In this document: positions 8,636 through 17,235 of the stretch, one piece after another
Layout: every line of letters begins with the position of its first letter
How positions within the stretch are numbered: position 1 is the first letter of the stretch
Source: Mediterraneibacter butyricigenes
Lineage (GTDB): Bacteria; Bacillota; Clostridia; Lachnospirales; Lachnospiraceae
Direction of reading: 5' to 3'
Assembly: GCF_003574295.1 (NCBI RefSeq)
Contig: NZ_BHGK01000001.1
Coordinates: 1,178,001-1,242,000, forward strand
DNA: 64,000 nucleotides
Position numbers and translations under genes: made by a program
The notes under the pieces: model-generated
The model's input: the letters and a program-made list of their open reading frames with translations, nothing else
Databases searched by the model: none
Told to the model about the DNA's origin: nothing

Positions 8636-9595
8636 CTAAAATACAACATTAATTGCTTTCTTTTGTAAATAAGCTTCTATATTAGAAAGTGTTGTCTCCA
8701 TAATACGCTGACGACATTCTATGGACGCCCATGATATATGCGGCGTAATCAAACAATTCTCAATATTTAATAATGGATTATCCTCTGCAATGGGTTCTGT
8801 AGAAACAACATCCAAACCTGCTGCTCTCACCTTACCACTTTTAAGAGCATCTGCTAATTCTTGCTCATTTATCAATCCACCTCGTGAGTTGTTAATAATA
8901 ATCACTCCATCTTTCATTTTAGCAATGGAATCCTTATTAATCATTTGTTGGTTATCCCTTGTCAAATTACAGTGTAAACTAATCACATCACTTTTTTCAT
9001 ACAGTGCATCCAAATCTACATACTCTGCTAATTTTTTCCCACTTTCATTACAGTTCACATCATACGCAATTACATTCATTCCTAAAGCCCGAGCAATTTT
9101 CCCCTCTGCCTGACCAATTCTTCCAAAACCAATAATTCCCATCGTTTTCCCTGCCAATTCAATCAACGGATAATCCCAATAACACCAATCTACACATTTT
9201 GACCAAACACCTTCTTGAACGGTATCATTATGATGACCAATATGACAACATATTTCCAGTAAAAGAGCTATTGAATATTGAGCTACTGAATCAGTACCAT
9301 AACTTGGAACATTGCATACTGTTACTCCAGCCGCTTTTGCCTCAATAACATCAACGACATCATATCCAGTAGCTAAGACGCAAATTAGCTTTAAATCTTT
9401 TGAAGCCTCTATAATTTTTTTTGAAATCGGCGTTTTATTTGTAATTATAATTTCTGCTCCCTCAATCCGTTTCAAAATTATTTCTTCCTTATTTTCTGTG
9501 CGATCGAAAATAATAACCTCGCCATATTCATTTAGTTTTTCCCAGCTCAAATCCCCTGGGTTTTCTGTATATCCATCTAATATCACAATTCTCAT
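8636..9595 (-). CDS. D-isomer-specific 2-hydroxyacid dehydrogenase (glycerate/hydroxypyruvate type)
   Basis: NAD-dependent reductase of an alpha-keto acid to a D-2-hydroxy acid, or the reverse. The 319-residue protein has the nucleotide motif MGIIGFGRIGQAEG and the catalytic Arg (NNSRGGLINE), Glu (STEPIAEDNP) and His (LITPHISWAS). It is the last gene of the leftward operon, 17 bases after the activase gene. A second, non-identical member is encoded by the first gene of the same operon, so the pathway apparently makes two steps or two substrates of this class. HprA-like glycerate dehydrogenases are the closest group I recognise. Confidence 0.88.
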   Translation of the reverse strand: MRIVILDGYTENPGDLSWEKLNEYGEVIIFDRTENKEEIILKRIEGAEIIITNKTPISKKIIEASKDLKLICVLATGYDVVDVIEAKAAGVTVCNVPSYGTDSVAQYSIALLLEICCHIGHHNDTVQEGVWSKCVDWCYWDYPLIELAGKTMGIIGFGRIGQAEGKIARALGMNVIAYDVNCNESGKKLAEYVDLDALYEKSDVISLHCNLTRDNQQMINKDSIAKMKDGVIIINNSRGGLINEQELADALKSGKVRAAGLDVVSTEPIAEDNPLLNIENCLITPHISWASIECRQRIMETTLSNIEAYLQKKAINVVF

Positions 9596-9612
9596 ACTAT
9601 TTTCCCTTTCTA

Positions 9613-10491
9613 CTATTGAATTTTTGTATCGATACCATACTCAACAAATAAATTTGCTATTGTTTTCAATTCATCGCGATCCATATTTTTTTTATCCCCC
9701 ATAGGCCATTTCATGCCAAGGGTCTCATATTTTGTTTTTCCAAATGCGTGAAATGGCAAGAGCCACACTTTTGGTTTCGTCTCTAGCGTTTTTATAAACC
9801 GAATATCAGTTTCCAATATCTGCATCGAATCATTATATCCAGGAATAATCGGCATTCTTATTTCAAACGCTTTTCCAATCTTATCCATAAACTGTATATT
9901 TTTTAAAATATTTGAATTTGACACTCCGGTCATTTTTTTATGTTCTGAATCTGATGCACACTTCAGATCAACATATACCAAATCAATATACTTTAATACC
10001 TCATTAAAAATTTCCTGACTACAATATGCCGTTGTATCAAGCAAAGTATGAATACGCTCATGCTTACATTGCTTGATAATTTCCAATAAAAACATTGGTT
10101 GCCTTAATACCTCACCTCCACTGAATGTCACTCCACCGTCCGACTCTTTATAAAGCATGGAGTCTTTTCTTATCTCTTCCATCACCTGATCTGATGTCAT
10201 TGATTTACCAACCAACTTTCTGGCACAATACATACATACTTCCATGCATTTGCCACATCCAATACACCCTTTCCTTGTAAATACCGCACCCGTAGGACAA
10301 ACCTCTTTACATGCCATACAGTGTACACATTTATCGCTATAATACATCATTTCTGGTTGACTACTTTGTGACTCTGGGTTTGCACACCATAAACATCGTA
10401 ATGGGCATCCTTTAAAAAACACTGTAGTTCTCAGACCTGGACCGTCATGCAATGAAAGATTTTGAATATCAAATATAATACCTGATTCCAT
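9613..10491 (-). CDS. Glycyl-radical enzyme activating protein (radical SAM)
   Basis: Installs the glycyl radical on the neighbouring glycyl radical enzyme, using S-adenosylmethionine and an iron-sulfur cluster. The 292-residue protein has the GRE-activase start FDIQNLSLHDGPGLRTTVFF, the radical SAM motif CPLRCLWC (Cys-x3-Cys-x2-Cys) and an inserted ferredoxin-like domain with eight cysteines (CVHCMACKEVC and CIGCGKCMEVC). That insertion is typical of activases other than the short PflA of pyruvate formate-lyase. The GGE-type SAM contact is FSGGEVLRQP. A 147-base gap with a stem-loop separates it from the PTS IIB gene, perhaps lowering its expression relative to the enzyme it activates. Confidence 0.94.
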   Translation of the reverse strand: MESGIIFDIQNLSLHDGPGLRTTVFFKGCPLRCLWCANPESQSSQPEMMYYSDKCVHCMACKEVCPTGAVFTRKGCIGCGKCMEVCMYCARKLVGKSMTSDQVMEEIRKDSMLYKESDGGVTFSGGEVLRQPMFLLEIIKQCKHERIHTLLDTTAYCSQEIFNEVLKYIDLVYVDLKCASDSEHKKMTGVSNSNILKNIQFMDKIGKAFEIRMPIIPGYNDSMQILETDIRFIKTLETKPKVWLLPFHAFGKTKYETLGMKWPMGDKKNMDRDELKTIANLFVEYGIDTKIQ

Positions 10492-10573
10492 CTCAATCTC
10501 CTTTTATATTTTAGCCAATAACTTCTTTTTCACTACCACATCCAATAATCAAGCATAACCATAATAAGATCAA

Positions 10574-10614
10574 AGCTGCACAGGCTTTAAGCAAGAACCT
10601 AAGCCTGTACAGCT
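10574..10614 (-). other. Intra-operon stem-loop between PTS IIB and the activase
   Basis: A 14-bp stem with one internal G-U pair joins AGCTGCACAGGCTT (10574-10587) and AAGCCTGTACAGCT (10601-10614). On the minus strand only TTTGATCTTATT follows, so it is at best a weak terminator. It may attenuate or process the operon mRNA before the activase and the last dehydrogenase. Confidence 0.55.
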
Positions 10615-10638
10615 CTTTAAGATTATTTAAAATACCTA

Positions 10639-10962
10639 TTATTTTTTCGAAATCAGACCATCATTTGCTGCTTTTTCCAAATACGGCTTTAAAGCTTCTT
10701 TCATCTTCTCTTTTCCACTTATCATATTCACAACAGTAACGACATCGATATGTGATCTAACACTATCGGGAATTCGTTCTCCCAGCCCCGCCGTTGTTAT
10801 AAGCAAATCACAAGATACTGTTTCAACTTTCGAAAAAGAAGTCTCATCAATTTCTATATCTTTAATATTATACCCAAGTTCAGAAATACTATTTGAAACA
10901 AGTTTTTTTGCCATTATGCTAGTACCAACTCCATTTACACAAATTGTCATGATTTTATACAT
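10639..10962 (-). CDS. PTS system EIIB component, ascorbate/lactose-like fold
   Basis: Small cytoplasmic phosphocarrier of 107 residues that passes phosphate from EIIA to the incoming sugar at EIIC. The N-terminus MTICVNGVGTSIMAKKLV holds the phosphorylated Cys followed by the phosphate-binding loop, as in SgaB/UlaB-type IIB proteins. It lies 77 bases after the EIIC gene. It is a single-domain protein, as expected for the ascorbate-type (AG superfamily) systems. Confidence 0.88.
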   Translation of the reverse strand: MYKIMTICVNGVGTSIMAKKLVSNSISELGYNIKDIEIDETSFSKVETVSCDLLITTAGLGERIPDSVRSHIDVVTVVNMISGKEKMKEALKPYLEKAANDGLISKK

Positions 10963-11039
10963 ACTATTTCCTCCTAATTTCTAAGTAAAGTTAATTTTCT
11001 TCGAACTATATAAGTTCACCATAATTGGCAAGTCACTTT

Positions 11040-12359
11040 TTATTTAAATAATCTAAAAATCATAAAAATAATGCTTGGAATAAAGTTACTGTCAATAGAT
11101 GGTGCCGCAATCCCTTCTGCCAGAATTCCCATGGAATAAGCCAAAACACCTCCAAATATATGCGAAATTAATCCGCAAATAAAACCAACTACGATTACAG
11201 CTTTCCAACCGCCCTTATAATTTGCAAATACACCAATAGACGCTGAATCAAAAAATGCTGAAGGTACAGCGAAAAACAAGAAAATTGGAGTTTTAAATAT
11301 CAGACAAAATACAGTACACAAAATTCCTGCCCCCAGATACGAAACAAAGGACAAAATAACTGATATCGGAGAAAATCCAAAATATGCAATACAGTCCACT
11401 GCTGGTACACTTCCAGGAATAAGTTTTTCGGAAATCCCCTGAAAAGCAGGAACCAACGATGATAAAAACATATTTATACCCTGCAACAAAATAACCGCAC
11501 CTGCTCCAAATTTAAATCCTTGAATAATCATATAAACAAAAGAATTGTATTCACCTGCCGACTCATTTAATGTAGCTAAGGCTGTTGGGTTTCCAATAAA
11601 TACTACAATAATCCAAGTTACCAAAAATGTAACAATCATAGAAATAGTCAAATTTAATGTTGAGTCGCTAAATATATTCAAAAACCCCGGTAATTGTAAG
11701 TTATTTGTGTCATCTTTTTCTGGATCGCCAAAAAATCCACCTATTTTATCTGCAATAAATGCTCCAAACTGATTACCATGTCCCAGACAGAAACCTCCCT
11801 CTGTCATTTCCATCGATGTTTTGTATGTCAACATTGGTGAAATGCTCCACCACAATGCTGAAAACGCAACCACAGGAACATATAACATAATTCCTTTCCA
11901 GCCCATAACTGAATAGAAAAAAATCATAAAAATGCACATAAATTCCAGAGCTTTATGAATTGTTAAATAAACAGCTTTAAAATACTTATTAAATACCCTA
12001 ACAAGTAAGATGTGTACAAACCACGAAACAATAAACAAAGGCATAATTCTTGGAGACAAATATTTCATTCCCTCTGCTAAATATATCATAAATGTTCCAC
12101 TAGTTTGTACAATTCCGCTTTCAACGCCCAATGAAGGGGTTAATACAGTGTTGATAATTTGTATTGCAGAAATAGCAAGATTGCTTCCTGCTGTAAAGAT
12201 ATAGTATCCTAATATCGTTTTAACAACACCTGTAAGAATTTCCCGTCCATTCTTCTTTTGGAGTAATAATCCTAATAATGCAATTAAGCCTAAAAAAATA
12301 GCATTTTCCCCAATTACATTAGCAAATAACCAATCTATTACTGTATTTATACTATTCAT
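11040..12359 (-). CDS. PTS EIIC transporter of the ascorbate type (UlaA-like)
   Basis: Membrane permease of 439 residues with about ten or more hydrophobic helices; it imports and phosphorylates the substrate together with the adjacent IIA and IIB. UlaA/SgaT-like features are the start VIDWLFANVIGENAIFLGLI, the segment KKNGREILTGVVKTILGYYI, LGHGNQFGAFIADKIG and the C-terminal FGGVLAYSMGILAEGI. UlaA homologues are annotated as ascorbate transporters, but none of the enzymes needed to use ascorbate-6-phosphate is encoded nearby, so the true substrate is probably different. It overlaps the end of the IIA gene by 8 bases. Confidence 0.9.
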   Translation of the reverse strand: MNSINTVIDWLFANVIGENAIFLGLIALLGLLLQKKNGREILTGVVKTILGYYIFTAGSNLAISAIQIINTVLTPSLGVESGIVQTSGTFMIYLAEGMKYLSPRIMPLFIVSWFVHILLVRVFNKYFKAVYLTIHKALEFMCIFMIFFYSVMGWKGIMLYVPVVAFSALWWSISPMLTYKTSMEMTEGGFCLGHGNQFGAFIADKIGGFFGDPEKDDTNNLQLPGFLNIFSDSTLNLTISMIVTFLVTWIIVVFIGNPTALATLNESAGEYNSFVYMIIQGFKFGAGAVILLQGINMFLSSLVPAFQGISEKLIPGSVPAVDCIAYFGFSPISVILSFVSYLGAGILCTVFCLIFKTPIFLFFAVPSAFFDSASIGVFANYKGGWKAVIVVGFICGLISHIFGGVLAYSMGILAEGIAAPSIDSNFIPSIIFMIFRLFK

Positions 12360-12786
12360 AGCATATACCTCTCACTTTACTGTTTAATTGTTCATCATCT
12401 GTTGCACTAAGAATCTCTTTAATACTATTTTCATCACCTAAAAGATCTGCAATAAACGCCAGCAATTCCACATGTTCATTATCTCCTGCTGCCGCTAAAA
12501 CTATCATAATTTTAACAGGATCATTCTCAGAGCCAAATTTTACTGCCGGTGTAAATGTTGCTAATGCAATTCCAGTTTTTAACACCCCATCATTTGGCCT
12601 GGCATGTGCCAGAGCAATTCCCTTATCTATGACAATATAAGGGCCATATTCTAGCACAGAACAAATCATACTATCAATATAGCGTTTCTCAATGTAATTG
12701 TTCTGTATTAAAGGAAGTGCTGCCTTTCTAATCGAATCCTGCCAGGAATCTGCAGATAAGTTTGTTTTGCAATAAATATTATTCAC
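12352..12786 (-). CDS. PTS EIIA component (fructose/mannitol-like)
   Basis: Cytoplasmic phosphocarrier; the phosphorylated histidine is in GIALAHARPNDG. The frame can be read upstream to a TTG at 12828 inside the glycyl radical enzyme gene. The GTG at 12786 is the better start: AGGAGA lies 6 bases before it, overlaps the upstream stop codon, and gives a normal length of 144 residues. It resembles the C-terminal EIIA domain of the operon's regulator. Overlap with EIIC suggests coupled translation. Confidence 0.85.
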   Translation of the reverse strand: MNNIYCKTNLSADSWQDSIRKAALPLIQNNYIEKRYIDSMICSVLEYGPYIVIDKGIALAHARPNDGVLKTGIALATFTPAVKFGSENDPVKIMIVLAAAGDNEHVELLAFIADLLGDENSIKEILSATDDEQLNSKVRGICYE

Positions 12787-12796
12787 GTACTCTCTC

Positions 12797-15328
12797 CTAA
12801 TTAACTCTTTCAAATTCAACTCTTGCAATCAAATCATCCTGTAAATCACGCGAAATTTCAGTAAAAAACGCAGTATAGCCAGCTACTCGTATAATCAAAT
12901 CCCTGTAATTCTCCGGGTTTTTCTGCGCATCTCTCAACGTTTCTGCCGAAACAACATTTATCTGTATATGCGCTGTCCCATTGTTGTGCTGTCCCATTTT
13001 TGACAAAAAGATTTTTACTAAAGTAGCTAATTTTGCAATATCATCTTGATTTTCAAATGTACGTGGATGAAATTTCTGATTATACACTACAGAATTAATT
13101 TCCTCATAATCCCATTTTGAAGCACTTCTCATAGAAGCAGATGGACCTTTGAGTTCCAATCCCTGCATTGGGGAAATTCCCCCTTCAGCCAATGGCATTC
13201 CACTCTTCCTTCCATCTGGTGTAGCACCAATCATACTTCCATACAGGACTCCAGCTGAAAGATGGATATACACTGGATTTTTTCTCAGGCGTCCAAACCG
13301 CATTGGATAATTAAGATATGTATGATCTAAGACCTTCTGAATTCTCGGAATCCACCGATCCGCATATTCATCATCATTTCCATATTTTGGTGCCTTAAGC
13401 AATTCCGCTTGCAAATGTTCATATCCATTAAAATTACTATCTAAAGCCCTAATCAGTTCTGTCATGGTAACATTTTTTTCATCAAATACCACTTTCTCAA
13501 TTGCCGCCAAAGAATCAATGACATTGACCAGTCCTACGGAAACCTGTGTGGCGCTCATGTGTCCCAGCGAACCGCCTTTTGTAATATCTTTTCCATCCGT
13601 CAAACATGTCCCCTGAAACATCGATGTATATGGTGCAGGGAACATTTCTTCCCAAACCTTATATATCGTACTTGCATGTAGACATGCCATTTGAATTCCA
13701 TATTCAATCTGTTTTACTAACGCACTAAAAATTTCTTTTACAGACTTAAATTTTGTAGGATCCCCAGTCATCGGACCAATCTGTTTGCCCGTTTTTCTAT
13801 CTTTTCCATTTGTAAACACATACTCCAGTGCGACCCCAGGATTAATATCTGCGCAATGATCCATATTGGGCAAGTAAGGATTCCACATGAAAGAGCAACA
13901 AACAGAATCATTTTTTCTTGCAGCTTCTTCTGGTAATCCACATAAATTTTTAAAATGTTGGATTCTGGATTCGCTTCCCAAAAACATTGGCTTTCCTCCT
14001 CCTGTTCCAACGACCTTCAATGCTGTTTCAATGAAATCCTTAGTTGCGGATTTATCAATCCAAACCCCAGTATTAGGCTGATCCAGGTGCACAAATTCTT
14101 CTACTTTCAGACACAAATAGCTCAGTTCATTAATTGCACAATTCCCTTTCTCATCTTCTCCACCCAGACTGATATTTTGGAACATGGGATTACCTGTTCT
14201 GAATCTTGATTCAGCTTCTGTATATACTTTATTTGTTTCTGCAATCTTGATCCAATAACTACAAAGTATTTCTTTCGCTGCTTCTAGCGATAGCTCCTTT
14301 CCATCTATTACATCTTTTTTAAAATATTCATAAAACTTCTGGTCAATACGTCCTGGAGATTGCGCAACCGAATTATTCTCATAATAATAGATCAATTGCA
14401 TAAACCATGCTGACTGAACCGCTTCATAAAATGTATCTGGTTTTCCCCATGGAACCTTTTTTAACGTATCAGAAATCAATAATAGTTCCTTTTTTCTCTT
14501 TTCATTCTGTGTTTTTTCTGCTTGCCGCTTTGCCTCAGCAGAATACCGAAGGGCAAACATATGAATTGCATCACAAATTATGATAATCGATTTCCAATAA
14601 TGATACTTGTCGATATATTGAGGATCTGATTTATCAGTGGTATCAATTAATTCCTGTGCCCTCTCTTTATACCAGCCAATTCCTCTTTCCAGGCGATGTT
14701 TGTCTAACGATAGGATATGTCCCACATGTTGTTGCATACCAATTCCACAACTCCACAGGCCATAATTTTGTTTTTCTCTCACTTCATCAGGAAGCTGCTT
14801 CTGAATGCTGGCAAAACTACATCTGTCTTTCCAATACGGATGTACCTCTTTCAAATAATATTCCTTATCTTCCTCTGAAATAAAGGTCGGGTTATATTCC
14901 CTCGTGCATATTGTATCAATTTCATCAATCAGCCAATCCGATACTTCCGGAAACCACAGGCAGCCTCTCATCGTCGGAGTAACAGACCCTACAATCAGTT
15001 CATCCTCACGAATAGTGACTGGGTAATTCTCCAAAACTTCTGCCAAAGCCTTTGCACTTCGAATATTCACATCTTCGCCAACTGTTTCTTTGTAACTTTT
15101 ATTAATAAGCTTGCAACGATCCTTAATATAAATTTGCTGTCTTGAATTCAAATAGGTCTGCCTCATCCGTTCAAGCCGCTCACTCTTCTTAAGATCTTTA
15201 ATTTCTTGAATCAGAGCGTCATCGACCTTCCAGTTTTTTGCTCCAATAGGATCTGGATACTCTTCCATACAGCGACGAATATTTTCCCGTTCTGCATTTG
15301 TTACTGTCTTAACTGTTATGGTTGCCAT
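12797..15328 (-). CDS. Glycyl radical enzyme of the pyruvate formate-lyase superfamily, function unassigned
   Basis: A large anaerobic radical enzyme of 843 residues with complete N-terminal PFL-like and C-terminal glycyl-radical domains. The radical glycine is Gly817 in IIRVAGYTAF. Other family blocks are REDELIVGSVTP, GATPDGRKSG and YNQKFHP. The thiyl-radical position falls in NDSVCCSFMWNP (Cys477-Cys478). Diol-dehydratase-type and C-O or C-N eliminating members usually read Gly-Cys-x-Glu here; this protein has Cys-Cys-Ser-Phe, a Cys pair like PFL but in otherwise different sequence. The catalysed reaction is therefore open. The gene lies between the aldolase and PTS IIA genes, with its activase further downstream. 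Start 15328 has an AAGGAGG site. Confidence 0.95.
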   Translation of the reverse strand: MATITVKTVTNAERENIRRCMEEYPDPIGAKNWKVDDALIQEIKDLKKSERLERMRQTYLNSRQQIYIKDRCKLINKSYKETVGEDVNIRSAKALAEVLENYPVTIREDELIVGSVTPTMRGCLWFPEVSDWLIDEIDTICTREYNPTFISEEDKEYYLKEVHPYWKDRCSFASIQKQLPDEVREKQNYGLWSCGIGMQQHVGHILSLDKHRLERGIGWYKERAQELIDTTDKSDPQYIDKYHYWKSIIIICDAIHMFALRYSAEAKRQAEKTQNEKRKKELLLISDTLKKVPWGKPDTFYEAVQSAWFMQLIYYYENNSVAQSPGRIDQKFYEYFKKDVIDGKELSLEAAKEILCSYWIKIAETNKVYTEAESRFRTGNPMFQNISLGGEDEKGNCAINELSYLCLKVEEFVHLDQPNTGVWIDKSATKDFIETALKVVGTGGGKPMFLGSESRIQHFKNLCGLPEEAARKNDSVCCSFMWNPYLPNMDHCADINPGVALEYVFTNGKDRKTGKQIGPMTGDPTKFKSVKEIFSALVKQIEYGIQMACLHASTIYKVWEEMFPAPYTSMFQGTCLTDGKDITKGGSLGHMSATQVSVGLVNVIDSLAAIEKVVFDEKNVTMTELIRALDSNFNGYEHLQAELLKAPKYGNDDEYADRWIPRIQKVLDHTYLNYPMRFGRLRKNPVYIHLSAGVLYGSMIGATPDGRKSGMPLAEGGISPMQGLELKGPSASMRSASKWDYEEINSVVYNQKFHPRTFENQDDIAKLATLVKIFLSKMGQHNNGTAHIQINVVSAETLRDAQKNPENYRDLIIRVAGYTAFFTEISRDLQDDLIARVEFERVN

Positions 15329-15420
15329 TTTCCCTCCTTGCTGAATTTATTAGGTATTTTAAGTATCATAAACGCTTGATTTCATTATTTTTTATCAGCC
15401 CCTACTCTGCATACCCACAT

Positions 15421-16308
15421 TTATTGTCTGAAAATTTCATCATATTTCTTTGTACCAAAATATTCGATATGCTCACGAATAATTGCTTTTTGACCTTCTA
15501 TTCCCGCTTTCAATAGTGTATTAAATTCGGCTGGTTTATCCGCATTCTTTTCAAGTGTCTCTTTTATATACTTGCCGCCTTCCATAAACATATATGTTGC
15601 AAAATTAATCTTTGTAATACCACGTTTTGCACATTCAATATAATCACCTGGCGTTAATCCACTTCCGCCATGCATGACCAATGGAATCGAAATGTTTTTA
15701 TTCAATTCACTAATTCTATCAAAATTCAACTTTGGTTTTTTTAAATATACTCCATGTGTTGTACCTATAGATACAGCCAGCATATCAACTCCCGTCTTTT
15801 TATAAAACAGATTTGCTTCTTCCACTGTGGTGTAAACATCTTCTTTCACGGTGTCATCCGCACGTCCACCAACATGTCCAATTTCTGCTTCCACAGAAAC
15901 CCCACAAGCATGAGCTGTATTTACAACCGCTTTTGTCAATTTGATATTTTCTTCTACGGGTAACTCCGATCCATCAATCATAACAGATGTACATCCCCAC
16001 TTAATGCCACGCATACACCCCTCATATGTTTTACAGTGATCCAGGTTTATAGCAACAGGAACTGGAGACGCTTTACATCGGTCAACCAAATAGTTCATAA
16101 AAGTATCCGCTTCAAACTGAGATTTGCGGCGGGCAATCGCTAAATTCGGATCAACCCAATCATTAATTTGAACAATTACAGGTGTGTTTGTCTCTTCAGC
16201 AACATTTAAGATTGCTTCTACAGTAGGATGTGACAACAGGTTAAATGCCCCCACTGCATATCCTCCTTTTTTTGCCTCCTCTAAGATATTTTTTGTATTT
16301 ACTAACAT
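15421..16308 (-). CDS. Class II ketose-bisphosphate aldolase family protein
   Basis: A zinc-dependent aldolase of 295 residues, of the fructose/tagatose-bisphosphate type. It carries the catalytic Asp and zinc His in INLDHCKTYEGC, the acidic residue in SVEAEIGHVGG, the zinc histidines in GTTHGVYLKKP and PLVMHGGSGL, and a phosphate-binding C-terminal half (KINFATYMF). Members cleave ketose phosphates to a triose phosphate and an aldehyde or keto product. In this operon it would act after the glycyl radical enzyme on a phosphorylated, PTS-imported compound. It lies 92 bases upstream of the glycyl radical enzyme gene. Confidence 0.9.
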   Translation of the reverse strand: MLVNTKNILEEAKKGGYAVGAFNLLSHPTVEAILNVAEETNTPVIVQINDWVDPNLAIARRKSQFEADTFMNYLVDRCKASPVPVAINLDHCKTYEGCMRGIKWGCTSVMIDGSELPVEENIKLTKAVVNTAHACGVSVEAEIGHVGGRADDTVKEDVYTTVEEANLFYKKTGVDMLAVSIGTTHGVYLKKPKLNFDRISELNKNISIPLVMHGGSGLTPGDYIECAKRGITKINFATYMFMEGGKYIKETLEKNADKPAEFNTLLKAGIEGQKAIIREHIEYFGTKKYDEIFRQ

Positions 16309-16325
16309 TTATTTTCCTCTCTTTT

Positions 16326-17222
16326 CTAATTTTTTTCTTCATTTACTTTCACATTAGCCAGTGCCTCATAATACTTAACAACTGCAATACTATGTTCCTT
16401 TCCAAATCCCATTGCGCGGGTTGCTCCAAAAGCATGCAAAGTAGCTGGTCCAATTGATACAGGCAATTTCAACTCATCGGCTGTCTGTAACGCAATATTA
16501 ATGTCTTTATAAAATAAATCCGTTGCAAACCCCGGAATAAAATTTCTATTTTTCAGAAAGCCTGGAATCGCATTCTCGGTTGCAAAGTTACGTCCAGTAC
16601 TCTTATTTATAATTGAAAATAATCTTTCTACATCCATATCTAACTGCTTCGCCATAACCATTACTTCGCAACAAGCAACTAAATCTGCTCCTCCTAAGTA
16701 ATTATTAAACATTTTGGTAGCCGACCCACTTCCAAGCGCCCCTGCATGCATAATGTTTTTGCCCATAGGAGATACAATCTCTTTTACTTTTTCAAACTCT
16801 TTCTCCTCACATCCTATCATAATGGACAAAGTCCCTGATTCTGCCCCAATAACTCCTCCTGCAATCGGGCAGTCATAATATGCATATCCTTTTGTCTCCC
16901 CATTTTTCCCCTGTCTTTTAGAAAAATTAGGTCCCACTGTACTAAAGTCGTAAATTTCTCGGACTTTAGAATCCTCAACTTCTACAATTTCTTTAATTAC
17001 CTCTTCCACAATATCTTCATTAGGCAAACATAAAAACACCCGTTCTGCACTTTTTCCAATTTCAACATTAGAATCCGTTTTAACCGCACCTTTTTCCACC
17101 ATTTCATCAAGCTCTTTTTGATATACTGTGTTTGATGAAACTATCATTTCATAACCGGCATCGATACAGTGTTTAGCCATAAAATGCCCCATATTTCCCA
17201 AGCCAATAAATCCATATTTCAT
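16326..17222 (-). CDS. 3-hydroxyisobutyrate dehydrogenase-family (beta-hydroxyacid) reductase
   Basis: NAD(P)-dependent dehydrogenase of 298 residues; relatives include tartronate semialdehyde reductase and L-threonate dehydrogenase. The N-terminus YGFIGLGNMGHFMAKHCIDA is the Rossmann motif. The substrate-binding motif DCPIAGGVIGAESGTL and the catalytic Lys in GSGSATKMFNNYLGG are present. It lies 17 bases before the aldolase gene on the same transcript. Its presence points to a 3-carbon or 4-carbon hydroxy-aldehyde or hydroxy-acid intermediate, but the exact substrate is unknown. Confidence 0.88.
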   Translation of the reverse strand: MKYGFIGLGNMGHFMAKHCIDAGYEMIVSSNTVYQKELDEMVEKGAVKTDSNVEIGKSAERVFLCLPNEDIVEEVIKEIVEVEDSKVREIYDFSTVGPNFSKRQGKNGETKGYAYYDCPIAGGVIGAESGTLSIMIGCEEKEFEKVKEIVSPMGKNIMHAGALGSGSATKMFNNYLGGADLVACCEVMVMAKQLDMDVERLFSIINKSTGRNFATENAIPGFLKNRNFIPGFATDLFYKDINIALQTADELKLPVSIGPATLHAFGATRAMGFGKEHSIAVVKYYEALANVKVNEEKN

Positions 17223-17235
17223 ATCTTTTCCTCCC

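Noticed and set aside
10639-12786. Annotating the island PTS as an L-ascorbate utilisation operon
   Set aside because: The IIC and IIB are ascorbate-type, but no UlaG, UlaD, UlaE or UlaF homologue is present; glycyl-radical and aldolase genes take their place.
13887-14209. Plus-strand frames inside the glycyl radical enzyme gene
   Set aside because: They are antisense shadows without ribosome sites or family similarity; the minus-strand gene is continuous and well conserved.
12797-15328. Calling the glycyl radical enzyme pyruvate formate-lyase or choline/diol lyase
   Set aside because: It has a Cys-Cys pair like PFL but in different context, and lacks the Cys-x-Glu of the diol and choline enzymes; context also does not fit.
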